A stretch of DNA of 64,000 nucleotides, from positions 1-64,000 of the forward strand of contig JBEPTX010000004.1 in assembly GCA_041691795.1 (NCBI GenBank). Direction: 5' to 3'. The notes under the pieces were generated by a model that ran no database searches, was not told the origin of the DNA, and saw nothing but the letters and a program-made list of their open reading frames with translations. Below are positions 41,695-50,619 of this stretch, one piece after another. A program made the translations under genes and the position numbers. Position 1 is the stretch's first letter; every line of letters starts with the position of its first letter. The stretch is from JBEPTX01 sp041691795. GTDB lineage: Bacteria > Patescibacteriota > Saccharimonadia > Saccharimonadales > Saccharimonadaceae.

Positions 41695-42732
41695 GTGAAA
41701 CGAGTAACAATTTCAGAGCATTTGTCTGAAGTAGGAACGGTGGAACATCCAGTAGCTAGTTATAGTGGTCTTGTCGATAGCGTTATTGCAAGAGGTTATA
41801 AACCGAAAGATGCTCGTCAAATTGCCTATCATGCGAGCCAATACATAGAACATCCTGATGATTCAGAAGAGATAAGTATGCAACTTATTGAAGTAGGTGT
41901 GTCTGAAAAAAATGCAGAAGTAATACGCAGGTTGGCTGCTAGGACGCTGAGGATTCGAGGGATGCGAGTGAGTGAGGCGAAAGCAGTAGATCAGAAGATA
42001 TTGGGTTCGTTCACAGCACTTATTGCAAAGCAAATAGGATTGCATACTGACGAGGATCAGAAAGCTGTTATTAATGATACTAATCTGATTTTGCAACAAA
42101 GCAATACCAATAATGGTGAATGGACGACGCAACAACTGCCATATGGAAATTCAGATATTAGGATTAATCGTGCAAGTTATATGGCCGATCTTTACACTGA
42201 GTGGAGTCTAGAACAGAGTCTGGCAAAGGGCGAGAAAAGAGACATACAAAGCCAGGTGGTGGAGGGGATGTTTTTATTTGACGAAGATGTCGTTAATAAA
42301 CAAAAAATTATTAATGGTACTTTGAAAGTTTTAGAAAATGGCCCGGAGAATGAACATATTGTTGATCGTATTTTATCACTTGATGGTTATTCAAAAGACA
42401 ATATCAATGATGTGTATAAACTAGTGCATGCTTACCATGATTTCACAGAAACTTTGATTCCTCGTGAGGGCTCCGAACTTGCGGTTGAGTCTTTGCGGAT
42501 ATTCGCACAAGCAAGAAGGATTGGTGGTAATGAACAAAAAATCATCACTGCCGCTGAAATAGCTCTCCAGCAAGGGCCTGAAAACGACTGCGTTGTCGAC
42601 ACTATGCTGACATCCGATAATAATTATTCAGAAGATGAAATGGAACAGGTTCATGATTTGGTGTATTTGTACCGAAAGTGGGATGCGGAGCGCCAAACAA
42701 TTATGAAATCATGGGAAGAGCGAATTAGTTGA
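41695..42732 (+). CDS. 345-aa helical orphan next to a second sigma factor
   Basis: I do not recognise the family. The start is GTG with an AAAGGATG site. The protein is soluble and almost entirely helical. It contains an internal repeat: QKIINGTLKVLENGPENEHI near residue 202 and QKIITAAEIALQQGPENDCV near 282, each followed by a VD(R/T)xL segment and an acidic helix. It ends 62 nt before a sigma-factor gene, so it could be a regulator or anti-sigma partner; this rests on position only. Confidence 0.6.
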   Translation: MKRVTISEHLSEVGTVEHPVASYSGLVDSVIARGYKPKDARQIAYHASQYIEHPDDSEEISMQLIEVGVSEKNAEVIRRLAARTLRIRGMRVSEAKAVDQKILGSFTALIAKQIGLHTDEDQKAVINDTNLILQQSNTNNGEWTTQQLPYGNSDIRINRASYMADLYTEWSLEQSLAKGEKRDIQSQVVEGMFLFDEDVVNKQKIINGTLKVLENGPENEHIVDRILSLDGYSKDNINDVYKLVHAYHDFTETLIPREGSELAVESLRIFAQARRIGGNEQKIITAAEIALQQGPENDCVVDTMLTSDNNYSEDEMEQVHDLVYLYRKWDAERQTIMKSWEERIS

Positions 42733-42767
42733 TGTTTATGCTTGCAGATCTATTAATACGAGTATAT

Positions 42768-42780
42768 ACTTGCGGCAAGT
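42768..42780. promoter_or_regulatory. palindrome before the second sigma factor
   Basis: ACTTGC-G-GCAAGT is a perfect 6-bp inverted repeat 14 nt before the ATG at 42795. It could be an operator; the AGAGG ribosome-binding site follows it. Confidence 0.35.
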
Positions 42781-42794
42781 AAAGAGGCAGACAT

Positions 42795-43889
42795 ATGAGT
42801 ACAGAGAGAAGTTTCGATTATATACCAAGTGATGATTCCGGTGAACAACCTGATGTTGCTTTTGATGGCGTATCTTCCGTACAAACTACACCCAAGGCAA
42901 TAGATATTTTAGACGAAGTTGCGCCTTCGATGGATTTGGTGCGTACCTATTTGAACCAGATCGGTAAAACGGAGTTACTCACCGCAGAAAATGAAGTCGA
43001 ACTTGCAAAAACTATTGAAGTTGGCGTCTACGCGAAACATAAAATGGAAATAGCCAAGGAAAACGGTGAGAAAATTCCTCTTCAATTAGAGCGTGATTTG
43101 GGTCAAATCGCCATTGATGGTGATGCAGCCAGCCAGCAAATGCTCGAGGCTAACCTGCGTTTAGTTGTTTCACTAGCCAAGCGCTATACAGGTCGTGGTA
43201 TGCCCCTCTTAGACCTTGTTCAAGAAGGTAATCTTGGCTTGATTCGCGCAATGGAGAAGTTTGATTACGCAAAAGGTTTTAAATTTAGCACTTACGCAAC
43301 TTGGTGGATTCGTCAAGCGATTACGCGCGGCATGGCGGATCAGAGCCGAACAATACGCCTACCGGTACATTTGGTCGAGCAAGTGAACAAGCTAGCTCGT
43401 GTTAAACGTGAGCTGCACCAGCAGCTTGGCCGTGTGGCAAGTAATGATGAACTGGCATCTGAATCTGGCATTCCTGCCGAGAAGATTGAAAAATTACTTG
43501 ATCATAACAGAGAGCCAATTAGCTTGGATATGCCCGTTGGGACAGATAGCGAGGGTTCGTTTGGTGATTTTGTGAGTGATAGTGACGCGGATTCACCCGA
43601 AGATGCCGCACTTGAAACGCTTAACCAAGAGGAACTACAAGTCGCGATAAATGCCGCACTGGACAGTTTAACAGATCGTGAGCAAGTAGTTATTCGTTTG
43701 CGCCTAGGATTTTATGGTGAAAACTATACGCTTGATAAGATTGGCAAAGAGTACGGTCTCTCACGTGAGCGTGTACGTCAAATCGAAAATAATGCCTGGA
43801 AAAAGTTAAAGACAGGACAAACCAGAGCACTGTTTAGTCGCGTTGATACCAATCAAAGGACGCCGCTACCTCGTGGGACTCGATTGTAG
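42795..43889 (+). CDS. second sigma-70 factor (group 1/2 type)
   Basis: The 364-aa protein has complete sigma regions 1.2 (DLVRTYLNQIGKTELL), 2.2-2.4 (LLDLVQEGNLGLIRAMEKFD, FSTYATWWIRQAITRGMAD), 3 and 4.2 (YTLDKIGKEYGLSRERVRQI), but a different acidic N-terminus from the RpoD at 38189. It resembles the group 2 sigma factors of Actinobacteria. As region 2.4 is almost the same as in RpoD, it should read similar -10 boxes under other conditions. The upstream orphan may be its partner. Confidence 0.9.
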   Translation: MSTERSFDYIPSDDSGEQPDVAFDGVSSVQTTPKAIDILDEVAPSMDLVRTYLNQIGKTELLTAENEVELAKTIEVGVYAKHKMEIAKENGEKIPLQLERDLGQIAIDGDAASQQMLEANLRLVVSLAKRYTGRGMPLLDLVQEGNLGLIRAMEKFDYAKGFKFSTYATWWIRQAITRGMADQSRTIRLPVHLVEQVNKLARVKRELHQQLGRVASNDELASESGIPAEKIEKLLDHNREPISLDMPVGTDSEGSFGDFVSDSDADSPEDAALETLNQEELQVAINAALDSLTDREQVVIRLRLGFYGENYTLDKIGKEYGLSRERVRQIENNAWKKLKTGQTRALFSRVDTNQRTPLPRGTRL

Positions 43890-43929
43890 GTACACTTAAC
43901 AAACAGCTACCTAACGGGAGAGAGTACGC

Positions 43930-43935
43930 TATACT
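43930..43935 (+). promoter_or_regulatory. -10 box (TATACT) of polA, leaderless spacing
   Basis: TATACT ends 6 nt before the ATG at 43942. Confidence 0.55.
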
Positions 43936-43941
43936 AGTACT

Positions 43942-46470
43942 ATGAAACGTTTGGCAGTCATCGACGGGAATAGTGTTTTTTATCGAGGCTATTATTCGAT
44001 GCCCGGATTGAGCCTGAAAGATGGGACGCCAACTGGCGGTGTGTATGGATTTGCGAATCTTGCAATTGAACTTATCAAAAAGTTAGAGCCGGATTACGTG
44101 GCTGTTGCGTGGGACAAAAAGGGCAGTAATACAAAAAAGCGATTAGAGATTTATCCGCAGTACAAAGCCGGACGCAAACCAGCACCACCAGATTTTTATG
44201 CGCAGATTCCACTACTGAACGAATTACTGGAGGCATTTGGGTGGCCACTGTATGAAATTGATGATTACGAGGCGGATGATATTTTGGGAACGTTTGCCAA
44301 ACAAGCGACGGACAAAGGTATCGAAACGTGCGTGCTGACAAGTGATCTGGATGCGCTGCAATTAATTGGCAAACACACAAAAGTGTATGCACTCAAAAAT
44401 GGACTATCAAATTTGGAAGAATTCGACGTAGCACATTTTGAGGATAAATATGGTATTGGCGTTGAACAATTTTTGGATCTCAAATCACTCAAGGGTGATA
44501 GTTCTGATAATTTGCCTGGCGTCCCTGGGATTGGTGAAAAAACGGGAATTCAGTTACTGCAAGATTTCAAAACATTGGATGGTATTTACGAACATTTGGA
44601 TGATATCAAACCAACTGTTGCCAAGAAGTTAGAAGCGGGCAAAGAGCTAGCCTATATAAGCAAAAAGGTTGGTGAAATTTGGTGTGATGCGCCAGTGACA
44701 TTGGATTGGGACGCGGCTGATATTAATGGGACGGATTTGAACAAAGTTGAAGCAATTCTAAAAAAATTTGAGTTTACATCACTCATCAAACGCTTGCCTA
44801 AACACATGCAACAAACCGATCAACCGGCGCTGTATATTGATGAACCAGACGTCGTGAAATTAAAAGAAATCGAGTGGCCAAAAACACTCGAAATTAATGG
44901 TCCACTCGTTGTCCACATTCAGGACGGTGATCTATGGGTATCACTAGAAAATACGACGGTGATGCACAAACCGATTAGTGAACTTGGGAGTGCAATGTGG
45001 CGCACATTAGAGTTCGGTACGGTCGTTAGTTACGACATTAAACAGCTATATCATGATTTGGCGGCGCAAGACGTGAGTGTGCGATTTGATCAAATTCATG
45101 ATGTTCGACAAGCTGCATTTTTGATTGATCCACTCCGTCGTGATCGAAGTTTGGCAGCACTGCTTGGTGGCGAAGTACCGGCCGCGCCTGATTATGTAGC
45201 GGGCTTGTGGCAAGTCTACAAATGGCAATCTGACGCATTTAAACACACACCGCGAATTGCCGATATTGCGCATCGATTTGATTTTCCGTTGACCTACATG
45301 TTGTTTAGGATGGAACACAAAGGCATCAAGATCGACAAAAAGTTGCTGGCAAAAATGAGTGTCGAACTAGGTGATGAGCACTCTAAACTAGAACAAGAAA
45401 TGTATACAATGGTAGGCTACGAATTCAATATCGGCAGTCCCGCACAGCTATCAGAAGTATTATTTACCAAGCTTCAATTACCAACAGCTGGTGTCAAAAA
45501 AGGCAAAACTGGCTACAGTACCGGCCAGTCCGAACTGGATAAATTACGTGGACAACACCCGATTATCGAACTGATCGAAAAGACACGTGAACTGGCAAAA
45601 TTAAAGAACACCTACGTCGATACATTGCCGCTTGATACCGACGAACACGATCGAATTCACACGACATTTAATCAGGATGTGGCAGCAACAGGACGACTAA
45701 GTAGCATGGGTCCAAACCTGCAAAATATTCCAGTTCGCAGTGATTTGGGACGACGAATTCGTGAAGCATTTGTGCCCGAAGGCGACAAGGTTTTTGTGAG
45801 TGCTGATTATTCACAATTTGAACTTCGCCTGGCTGCAGTTTTGGCGAACGACAAAGAACTTATCAATGATTTCAACGGTAACGTCGACATTCACACTAAA
45901 ACAGCGAGTGAAGTCTACGGCATTCCAATGGATGATGTCACAAAACGCCAACGACGTGATGCCAAAGTGATTAATTTCGGCGTGCTGTATGGCATGAGCC
46001 CACATGGCCTGGCAGCCGCAACAGGCATGAATTTTATTGAAGCGAAAAAATTCATTGATCACTATTTTGAAGTCCGTGGCCCGATCCGAAAGTACATTGA
46101 TAGCACACTCGCAAAAGCTGCAACTGAAGGCTATGTCGAAACATATTTTGGGCGACGACGACCAACGCCTGATGTAAACAGCAGTAATTATATGGTTCGC
46201 GAAGGTGCCAAACGGGCGGCTGCCAATATGCCGATTCAGGGAACCGAAGCTGATCTTATGAAACTCGCCATGCTAAGCGTTGACGAGAAAATCAAAGATT
46301 TGGGTGAACAAATTTTGCAGATCCATGACAGTATTTTGGTGGAATGCCCACCAGAAAATGCCGAAAAAATTGGTGAGATTTTGAAAGACACAATGGAAAA
46401 TATTTATCCAGAACTTGGCGTACATTTACGTGTAGACGTATCAATTGGCAAAAACTGGGGAGAATTGTAG
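43942..46470 (+). CDS. polA: DNA polymerase I
   Basis: This removes primers and fills gaps in replication and repair. The 842-aa protein has an N-terminal 5'-3' exonuclease (VIDGNSVFYRGYYSMP, DYEADDILGT, KGDSSDNLPGVPGIGEKT). A degenerate middle domain follows: the DxE pair of exonuclease motif I is replaced by HIQDGDLWVS near residue 330, so proofreading is unlikely. The C-terminal polymerase has DYSQFELRLAA, RRDAKVINFGVLYGMS and the palm QIHDSILVE. dut follows after 3 nt. Confidence 0.96.
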   Translation: MKRLAVIDGNSVFYRGYYSMPGLSLKDGTPTGGVYGFANLAIELIKKLEPDYVAVAWDKKGSNTKKRLEIYPQYKAGRKPAPPDFYAQIPLLNELLEAFGWPLYEIDDYEADDILGTFAKQATDKGIETCVLTSDLDALQLIGKHTKVYALKNGLSNLEEFDVAHFEDKYGIGVEQFLDLKSLKGDSSDNLPGVPGIGEKTGIQLLQDFKTLDGIYEHLDDIKPTVAKKLEAGKELAYISKKVGEIWCDAPVTLDWDAADINGTDLNKVEAILKKFEFTSLIKRLPKHMQQTDQPALYIDEPDVVKLKEIEWPKTLEINGPLVVHIQDGDLWVSLENTTVMHKPISELGSAMWRTLEFGTVVSYDIKQLYHDLAAQDVSVRFDQIHDVRQAAFLIDPLRRDRSLAALLGGEVPAAPDYVAGLWQVYKWQSDAFKHTPRIADIAHRFDFPLTYMLFRMEHKGIKIDKKLLAKMSVELGDEHSKLEQEMYTMVGYEFNIGSPAQLSEVLFTKLQLPTAGVKKGKTGYSTGQSELDKLRGQHPIIELIEKTRELAKLKNTYVDTLPLDTDEHDRIHTTFNQDVAATGRLSSMGPNLQNIPVRSDLGRRIREAFVPEGDKVFVSADYSQFELRLAAVLANDKELINDFNGNVDIHTKTASEVYGIPMDDVTKRQRRDAKVINFGVLYGMSPHGLAAATGMNFIEAKKFIDHYFEVRGPIRKYIDSTLAKAATEGYVETYFGRRRPTPDVNSSNYMVREGAKRAAANMPIQGTEADLMKLAMLSVDEKIKDLGEQILQIHDSILVECPPENAEKIGEILKDTMENIYPELGVHLRVDVSIGKNWGEL

Positions 46471-46473
46471 ATC

Positions 46474-46920
46474 ATGAAAATAGCGATCACAAAGTTACAT
46501 TCGAACGCAATTGTTCCTGAATATCAGACCGATGGGGCAGCGGGAATGGACCTGCATGCTTGCATAACCGAACCAATAACGATGGCATCAATGGAACGAA
46601 AGATGATCCCAACAGGCATCGCAATCGCTGTTCCGAAGGGTTACGAGGCGCAAATTCGGGCGCGCAGTGGAATGAGTATCAAACACGGAATGACGATGGT
46701 GAATGGTGTGGGGACAGTTGATTCGGATTATAGGGGTGAAGTCGGTGTTTTGATGATTAATCTGGGTCAAGAATCATTTGTGATCGAACCAAACATGCGG
46801 GTGGCCCAGATGGTGATCGCTAAATATGAGCGCGCTGGGTGGCAAGAGGTTGATAGTTTGGACGAAACAGATAGGGGCGCTGGTGGGTTCGGGAGCACAG
46901 GGATTCACCACACAGCATAA
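46474..46920 (+). CDS. dut: dUTP diphosphatase
   Basis: This hydrolyses dUTP to dUMP and keeps uracil out of DNA. The 148-aa trimeric-type enzyme has motif 1 GAAGMDLHA, motif 2 RARSGMSIKHGM, motif 3 GVGTVDSDYRGEV, motif 4 RVAQMV and motif 5 RGAGGFGSTG. It begins 3 nt after polA, so both share one transcript, a sensible replication-fidelity pairing. Confidence 0.95.
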   Translation: MKIAITKLHSNAIVPEYQTDGAAGMDLHACITEPITMASMERKMIPTGIAIAVPKGYEAQIRARSGMSIKHGMTMVNGVGTVDSDYRGEVGVLMINLGQESFVIEPNMRVAQMVIAKYERAGWQEVDSLDETDRGAGGFGSTGIHHTA

Positions 46921-46925
46921 GCCTA

Positions 46926-46954
46926 TTGACATTTAAGCTCAAAAGTGCTAAAAT
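46926..46954 (+). promoter_or_regulatory. consensus promoter with leaderless start
   Basis: TTGACA (46926-46931), a 17-nt spacer and extended TGC-TAAAAT (46949-46954) end 6 nt before the ATG at 46961. This is the clearest example of a full -35/-10 promoter abutting a start codon. Confidence 0.7.
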
Positions 46955-46960
46955 GTAGTT

Positions 46961-47560
46961 ATGAATAATGGTGGAGCACGAAGAGTTATCCCAGTTGTAT
47001 TGGTGTTAATCGTCATCGCAGTTGCTATTGCAGCCCTGGTGTCGGTCGGCCAAAGTATTTTTAATGGCGGCAGTAGTAACACACCTGCAGTGAACCAAGG
47101 TAAAGTATCACTGATTGATACAGCCGAAGATCGTAGCGTTCGTATGACAATCCGCGGCCAGATTAAGGCTGACGAAACATTTAACTCGTATGTTGTCACA
47201 GCAAGTGCGACCTCACGAACAATGACGACGTATAGTGGCTATCTTGATCGTCAAATCGAAACCAAACAATTGGTCAATAATATCCCAGCTTACGAACAAT
47301 TTGTGTATGCATTGAACCGTTACGGTATGATGGATGCCAACGAACTCACAGGTGATGCTAATGATACTCGTGGTGTCTGTGCCGGTGGTCATTTGTATCA
47401 ATTCGATACACTTCGTGGCAGTAATGTGATTAAAAGTTTGTGGACAACAGACTGTAAGGCTAATCTAGGATCACTTCGTGTTAGCTCGGCATTACTACAG
47501 AATTTGTTCCTACAGCAAATTCCTGATTACAGTAAAATGCTGAACAAAATCAAACTCTAA
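46961..47560 (+). CDS. 199-aa membrane-anchored extracellular orphan
   Basis: I do not recognise the family. A short cytoplasmic N-terminus is followed by one helix (about 9-31, VIPVVLVLIVIAVAIAALVSV), then a domain of about 165 aa outside the cell. That domain contains two cysteines (CAGGHLYQF and TTDCKANL) that may form a disulfide, and strand-rich segments (VRMTIRGQIKADETFNSYVV). It is transcribed from a consensus promoter. Confidence 0.65.
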   Translation: MNNGGARRVIPVVLVLIVIAVAIAALVSVGQSIFNGGSSNTPAVNQGKVSLIDTAEDRSVRMTIRGQIKADETFNSYVVTASATSRTMTTYSGYLDRQIETKQLVNNIPAYEQFVYALNRYGMMDANELTGDANDTRGVCAGGHLYQFDTLRGSNVIKSLWTTDCKANLGSLRVSSALLQNLFLQQIPDYSKMLNKIKL

Positions 47561-47569
47561 TAGCACTGC

Positions 47570-47575
47570 TATACT
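47570..47575 (+). promoter_or_regulatory. -10 box (TATACT) of the HAD gene, leaderless spacing
   Basis: TATACT ends 6 nt before the ATG at 47582. Confidence 0.5.
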
Positions 47576-47581
47576 GAGTAC

Positions 47582-48163
47582 ATGATAAAAGCAGTAATCT
47601 TTGATTGTTTCGGCGTGTTAGTACGTGATGGCTGGTTGCCATTTCGTGAACAGTATTTCAGCCACGATCACACTCTTCTCGAACAAGTAGTTGCAAGCAA
47701 TAAACGCGCAGATGCTGGCCTGCAAACACATGCTGATTTCATTCGTGAGATAGCGGCACTCGCAAATATGAGTGAACAGGCAGCCAGACAACAGATCGAG
47801 AGTAATCCACCCAATGATCAGCTATTTGATTGGATTGCTAATCTGAAATCGAACTATAAAATTGGACTACTAAGTAATTCGGGCGCCAACTGGCTGGACG
47901 AGCTGTTCAGCCCGGCCCAACTGGCGTTATTTGATGAAATAGTGTTGTCGTACCAAGTTGGTGTTATCAAGCCCGACCCCGTGATATACGAAACGATCGC
48001 TGCGCGACTTGGTTTGACCCCTGATGAATGTTTGTTCATCGATGACCAGACACGCTACTGTGAAGGGGCAAAAGCAGTGGGTATGCAGGCAATTACCTAC
48101 ATAGATAACTTACAGCTGGCTGAAGAGCTACAAAATTACAACATTTTATTCAAGAATACTTGA
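47582..48163 (+). CDS. HAD-superfamily phosphatase
   Basis: The 193-aa protein has HAD motif I VIFDCFGVLV, motif II LLSNSG near residue 98, motif III lysine in VIKPDP near 130, and motif IV LFIDDQTRYCEGA near 151. The second motif I Asp is Phe, as in YihX-like sugar-phosphatases, so it is probably a small-metabolite phosphatase of that group. Substrate unknown. It ends in TGA inside the promoter of the next operon. Confidence 0.85.
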   Translation: MIKAVIFDCFGVLVRDGWLPFREQYFSHDHTLLEQVVASNKRADAGLQTHADFIREIAALANMSEQAARQQIESNPPNDQLFDWIANLKSNYKIGLLSNSGANWLDELFSPAQLALFDEIVLSYQVGVIKPDPVIYETIAARLGLTPDECLFIDDQTRYCEGAKAVGMQAITYIDNLQLAEELQNYNILFKNT

Positions 48164-48189
48164 CAATAATGATTATGGTATGACATAAT
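48160..48189 (+). promoter_or_regulatory. promoter of the WxL/DUF916-like surface operon
   Basis: TTGACA (48160-48165), an 18-nt spacer and CATAAT (48184-48189). The leader is about 50 nt with an AAAAGAAG site before the ATG at 48246. Confidence 0.6.
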
Positions 48190-48245
48190 CCCACCAAATA
48201 GGCGTCTAGTCGCATACAGCCTAAATAAAATAAAAAGAAGATATT

Positions 48246-48872
48246 ATGAAAATAATCACACAACAAGGAATCAGAGCATCGGCGGGAATCATCACTGTTT
48301 TTGCAGTAGTTTTGTCACCAGTTATCGCATCTGCGGCATCTCAAACTGCAAACACAACTATAAATGCAACAGTAGGGTCGGTTATTAGTATTAGCAGTGG
48401 TCCTACTGTATCTCTTTCGCTGACCCCTACGGGGAGCGGCGTCGTCACCAGCGCCAGTGACTCGGTGTCCGTTAGTACGAACCGCACAACAGGCTACAAC
48501 CTAGCGGTCAACGACAGTGACGCAGTGCTTACGCTCGCAAGTGGTGGTAACACTTTTGCAGCGAGTGCTGGCACAAAAGCTTCCCCAATAGCTCTTGCTA
48601 ACAATACATGGGGAGTTGCTGTACCTACGGCGACGACTGGTATTGGGGCAAACGGTTTTGACGCATCATATAGCCCTGCGGAGAGCAACAACACTTCAAG
48701 CACCTCAAAATGGGCGGGAATGCCTGCCAGCGGTTCACCGATGATGCTCAAGACAACGGCAGCTGCTGCAAGTGGCGACACGACACTTGTATGGTATGCT
48801 GCAAAGGCTACTGTTACTCAACCAGACGGTACTTATACTGACCAGGTTACTTATACGGCAACAACAAACTAA
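48246..48872 (+). CDS. secreted WxL-like beta-sandwich surface protein
   Basis: The 208-aa protein has a signal peptide (about 1-31, ending ASAA), then a Ser/Thr/Ala-rich beta domain. Features such as VSVSTNRTTGYNLAVNDSD, NNTWGVAV and the ending YTDQVTYTATT recall C-terminal domains of WxL-type wall-binding proteins, but the two canonical WxL motifs are not clear. It is followed by a DUF916-like gene, the usual partner of WxL proteins in Firmicutes. Function would be surface attachment or coating; assignment by architecture. Confidence 0.6.
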   Translation: MKIITQQGIRASAGIITVFAVVLSPVIASAASQTANTTINATVGSVISISSGPTVSLSLTPTGSGVVTSASDSVSVSTNRTTGYNLAVNDSDAVLTLASGGNTFAASAGTKASPIALANNTWGVAVPTATTGIGANGFDASYSPAESNNTSSTSKWAGMPASGSPMMLKTTAAAASGDTTLVWYAAKATVTQPDGTYTDQVTYTATTN

Positions 48873-48894
48873 GGTTTAGATAAGGGGAGTGTGC

Positions 48895-49806
48895 ATGCGG
48901 CATCACCTCGGAGTGCGCTACATTAAGATTCAATTGTTTTTGATTCTTAGTATGATGTTTTGTGCGACTACTATGCTGAGCGGTACCGCAAGCGCTGCGC
49001 CAGCTACTGAGAGCATTACACTTTCACCAACGAGTCGAAATTTTACTATTGATGCTGGCAAGATAATTGATGACAGTCTGACGATTATTAATGATGGTGA
49101 AACGGCCTATGATTTCTTGGTGTACGCACGACCATATTCAGTCAGCAACGAAGCATATGACCCGAATTTTACACTTACGCCCTCTAACGCCGATGTATAT
49201 GAATGGGCACAGTTCCCGCAAACAAAATACCACTTGGAGGTCGGCAAGTCAGTTAAGGTGAAGTACTCTCTTCATGTACCAGTCGGAGCGCGGCCAGGCG
49301 GCCACTATGGAGTTATCTTTGCCGAGACTCAGGCACCGGACGGTGCCACAACCGGTAACTCAATTATCCGCAAGAAACGTGTCGGGTCTATTATCTATGC
49401 AACAGTTAATGGCAGCTATAAGACGGCCGGGGAAGCAGTCGCAAGTGATATTCCGTTTTGGCAAGTTCAGCCACCACTTCATACTTCTGTCACCGCAAAA
49501 AATACAGGCAATACTGACTTCACTGACACTGTTCGACTAACTGTTAAAGACGTGTTCGGAGGTATCAAATACGATAGTGCCAAAGACTACCAAGTATTGC
49601 CACAAACGACGCGTAAGATAAGTCTCGACTGGGATAAATCCTCATGGTTTGGACTTTATAAAGTTGAGGCCACTCAGAGAATATTGGGTCGAACTACAGA
49701 TTCGAACGGCTATGTTCTGATGATGCCTCGCTACCTGCCAATTGCCCTTGTAGTTGTTCTATTAATCGGAGGCGCATATGCATGGTTCCGTCGCAAAAAG
49801 CACTAG
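48895..49806 (+). CDS. DUF916/WxLIP-like membrane-anchored surface protein (copy 1)
   Basis: The start at 48895 follows AGGGGAG by 6-7 nt; a GTG at 48889 is less likely. The 303-aa protein has a signal peptide (to about residue 38, TASAAPA), an immunoglobulin-like domain (ITLSPTSRNFTIDAGKIID, VPVGARPGGHYGVIFAE near 125-141), a second beta domain, and a C-terminal helix with a basic stop (about 279-303, WFRRKKH). This order matches WxL-interacting proteins. The next gene starts inside its last 29 nt. Confidence 0.7.
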   Translation: MRHHLGVRYIKIQLFLILSMMFCATTMLSGTASAAPATESITLSPTSRNFTIDAGKIIDDSLTIINDGETAYDFLVYARPYSVSNEAYDPNFTLTPSNADVYEWAQFPQTKYHLEVGKSVKVKYSLHVPVGARPGGHYGVIFAETQAPDGATTGNSIIRKKRVGSIIYATVNGSYKTAGEAVASDIPFWQVQPPLHTSVTAKNTGNTDFTDTVRLTVKDVFGGIKYDSAKDYQVLPQTTRKISLDWDKSSWFGLYKVEATQRILGRTTDSNGYVLMMPRYLPIALVVVLLIGGAYAWFRRKKH

Positions 49807-50599
49807 TTGGTTTTTTGTAGGGTTTGGAATTCTTTTCGGATCTCTCCTCGCCACGTTTATCGTGGTACCCCATGTCCTAGCGCAGACATCAATTGGGGCA
49901 ACTATATGCCAGGCTAGCTCATCAGTATCGTTCACAACACCACTCAGCGATAGTGTAGTGACTGCAGCGACCGTTCCGCTAGCGGGTACGGTTAACCAAG
50001 CCAATCAGATTCAAATCTATGTTGATGACGTTTTTGATAGTATTATTCCGCTCAGTATTGGTCAGACGACATTCAGCGGTTCGGTCCAACTGACGCCTGG
50101 GACTCATACGATAAAGGCTGTTGCGCAAACCACGTGCCCCGGCGCAAATGGCACAGCTTCGGCTGTCGTAACCTATACGCCACCAACACAAGGCACTCCA
50201 TCGGCTGGGAGCACGACACCGACGGTCGTCAATAATAGCCAGACGGGGGGTAGTGTAAGGGTTTCGACGAGTGGTGAGACGCTTCCGACATCTTCATCCT
50301 CTGTACTTATGCCGCAAGTACTCGTAGCGCCATTTCAGGGTGTTTTAGGATGGTTGAATATTAACGTAGGTGATAGCGGTGAGGCTCACTCTCTGTCGCT
50401 ATGGCGCGCTATGGCTATTGGTGTCGGGCTTTATTTGGTGATTTTTGGTATAGCGGCGATTATTATTCAGATGGTAGCGAGTCTACCAGGTGTTGCTCTT
50501 TTTTTGCCAACACAAACGGCTTCTGGACGTATCAAGTGGGTATCATGGGGGTTTCGAGGTGTTGGACTGCTTATAGTAGTAGCTGCACTATTACTGTAG
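49778..50599 (+). CDS. 273-aa exported Ig-like protein with two C-terminal membrane helices
   Basis: The ATG at 49778 follows GGAGG by 5 nt and overlaps the previous gene. An N-terminal signal or anchor (about 11-35) precedes an Ig-like domain (TPLSDSVVTAATVPLAGTVN, VQLTPGTHTIKAVAQTTC), then a Ser/Thr/Pro linker and two hydrophobic segments (about 208-233 and 253-273). The family is not recognised. It could form the membrane platform for the surface proteins around it. Confidence 0.65.
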   Translation: MHGSVAKSTSWFFVGFGILFGSLLATFIVVPHVLAQTSIGATICQASSSVSFTTPLSDSVVTAATVPLAGTVNQANQIQIYVDDVFDSIIPLSIGQTTFSGSVQLTPGTHTIKAVAQTTCPGANGTASAVVTYTPPTQGTPSAGSTTPTVVNNSQTGGSVRVSTSGETLPTSSSSVLMPQVLVAPFQGVLGWLNINVGDSGEAHSLSLWRAMAIGVGLYLVIFGIAAIIIQMVASLPGVALFLPTQTASGRIKWVSWGFRGVGLLIVVAALLL

Positions 50600-50606
50600 A
50601 CGGTGC

Positions 50607-50612
50607 TATAAT
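50607..50612 (+). promoter_or_regulatory. internal -10 box (TATAAT) in the surface operon, leaderless spacing
   Basis: An extended -10 (TGC-TATAAT) ends 7 nt before the ATG at 50620, so the last two genes can be expressed separately. Confidence 0.55.
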
Positions 50613-50619
50613 TACTACA

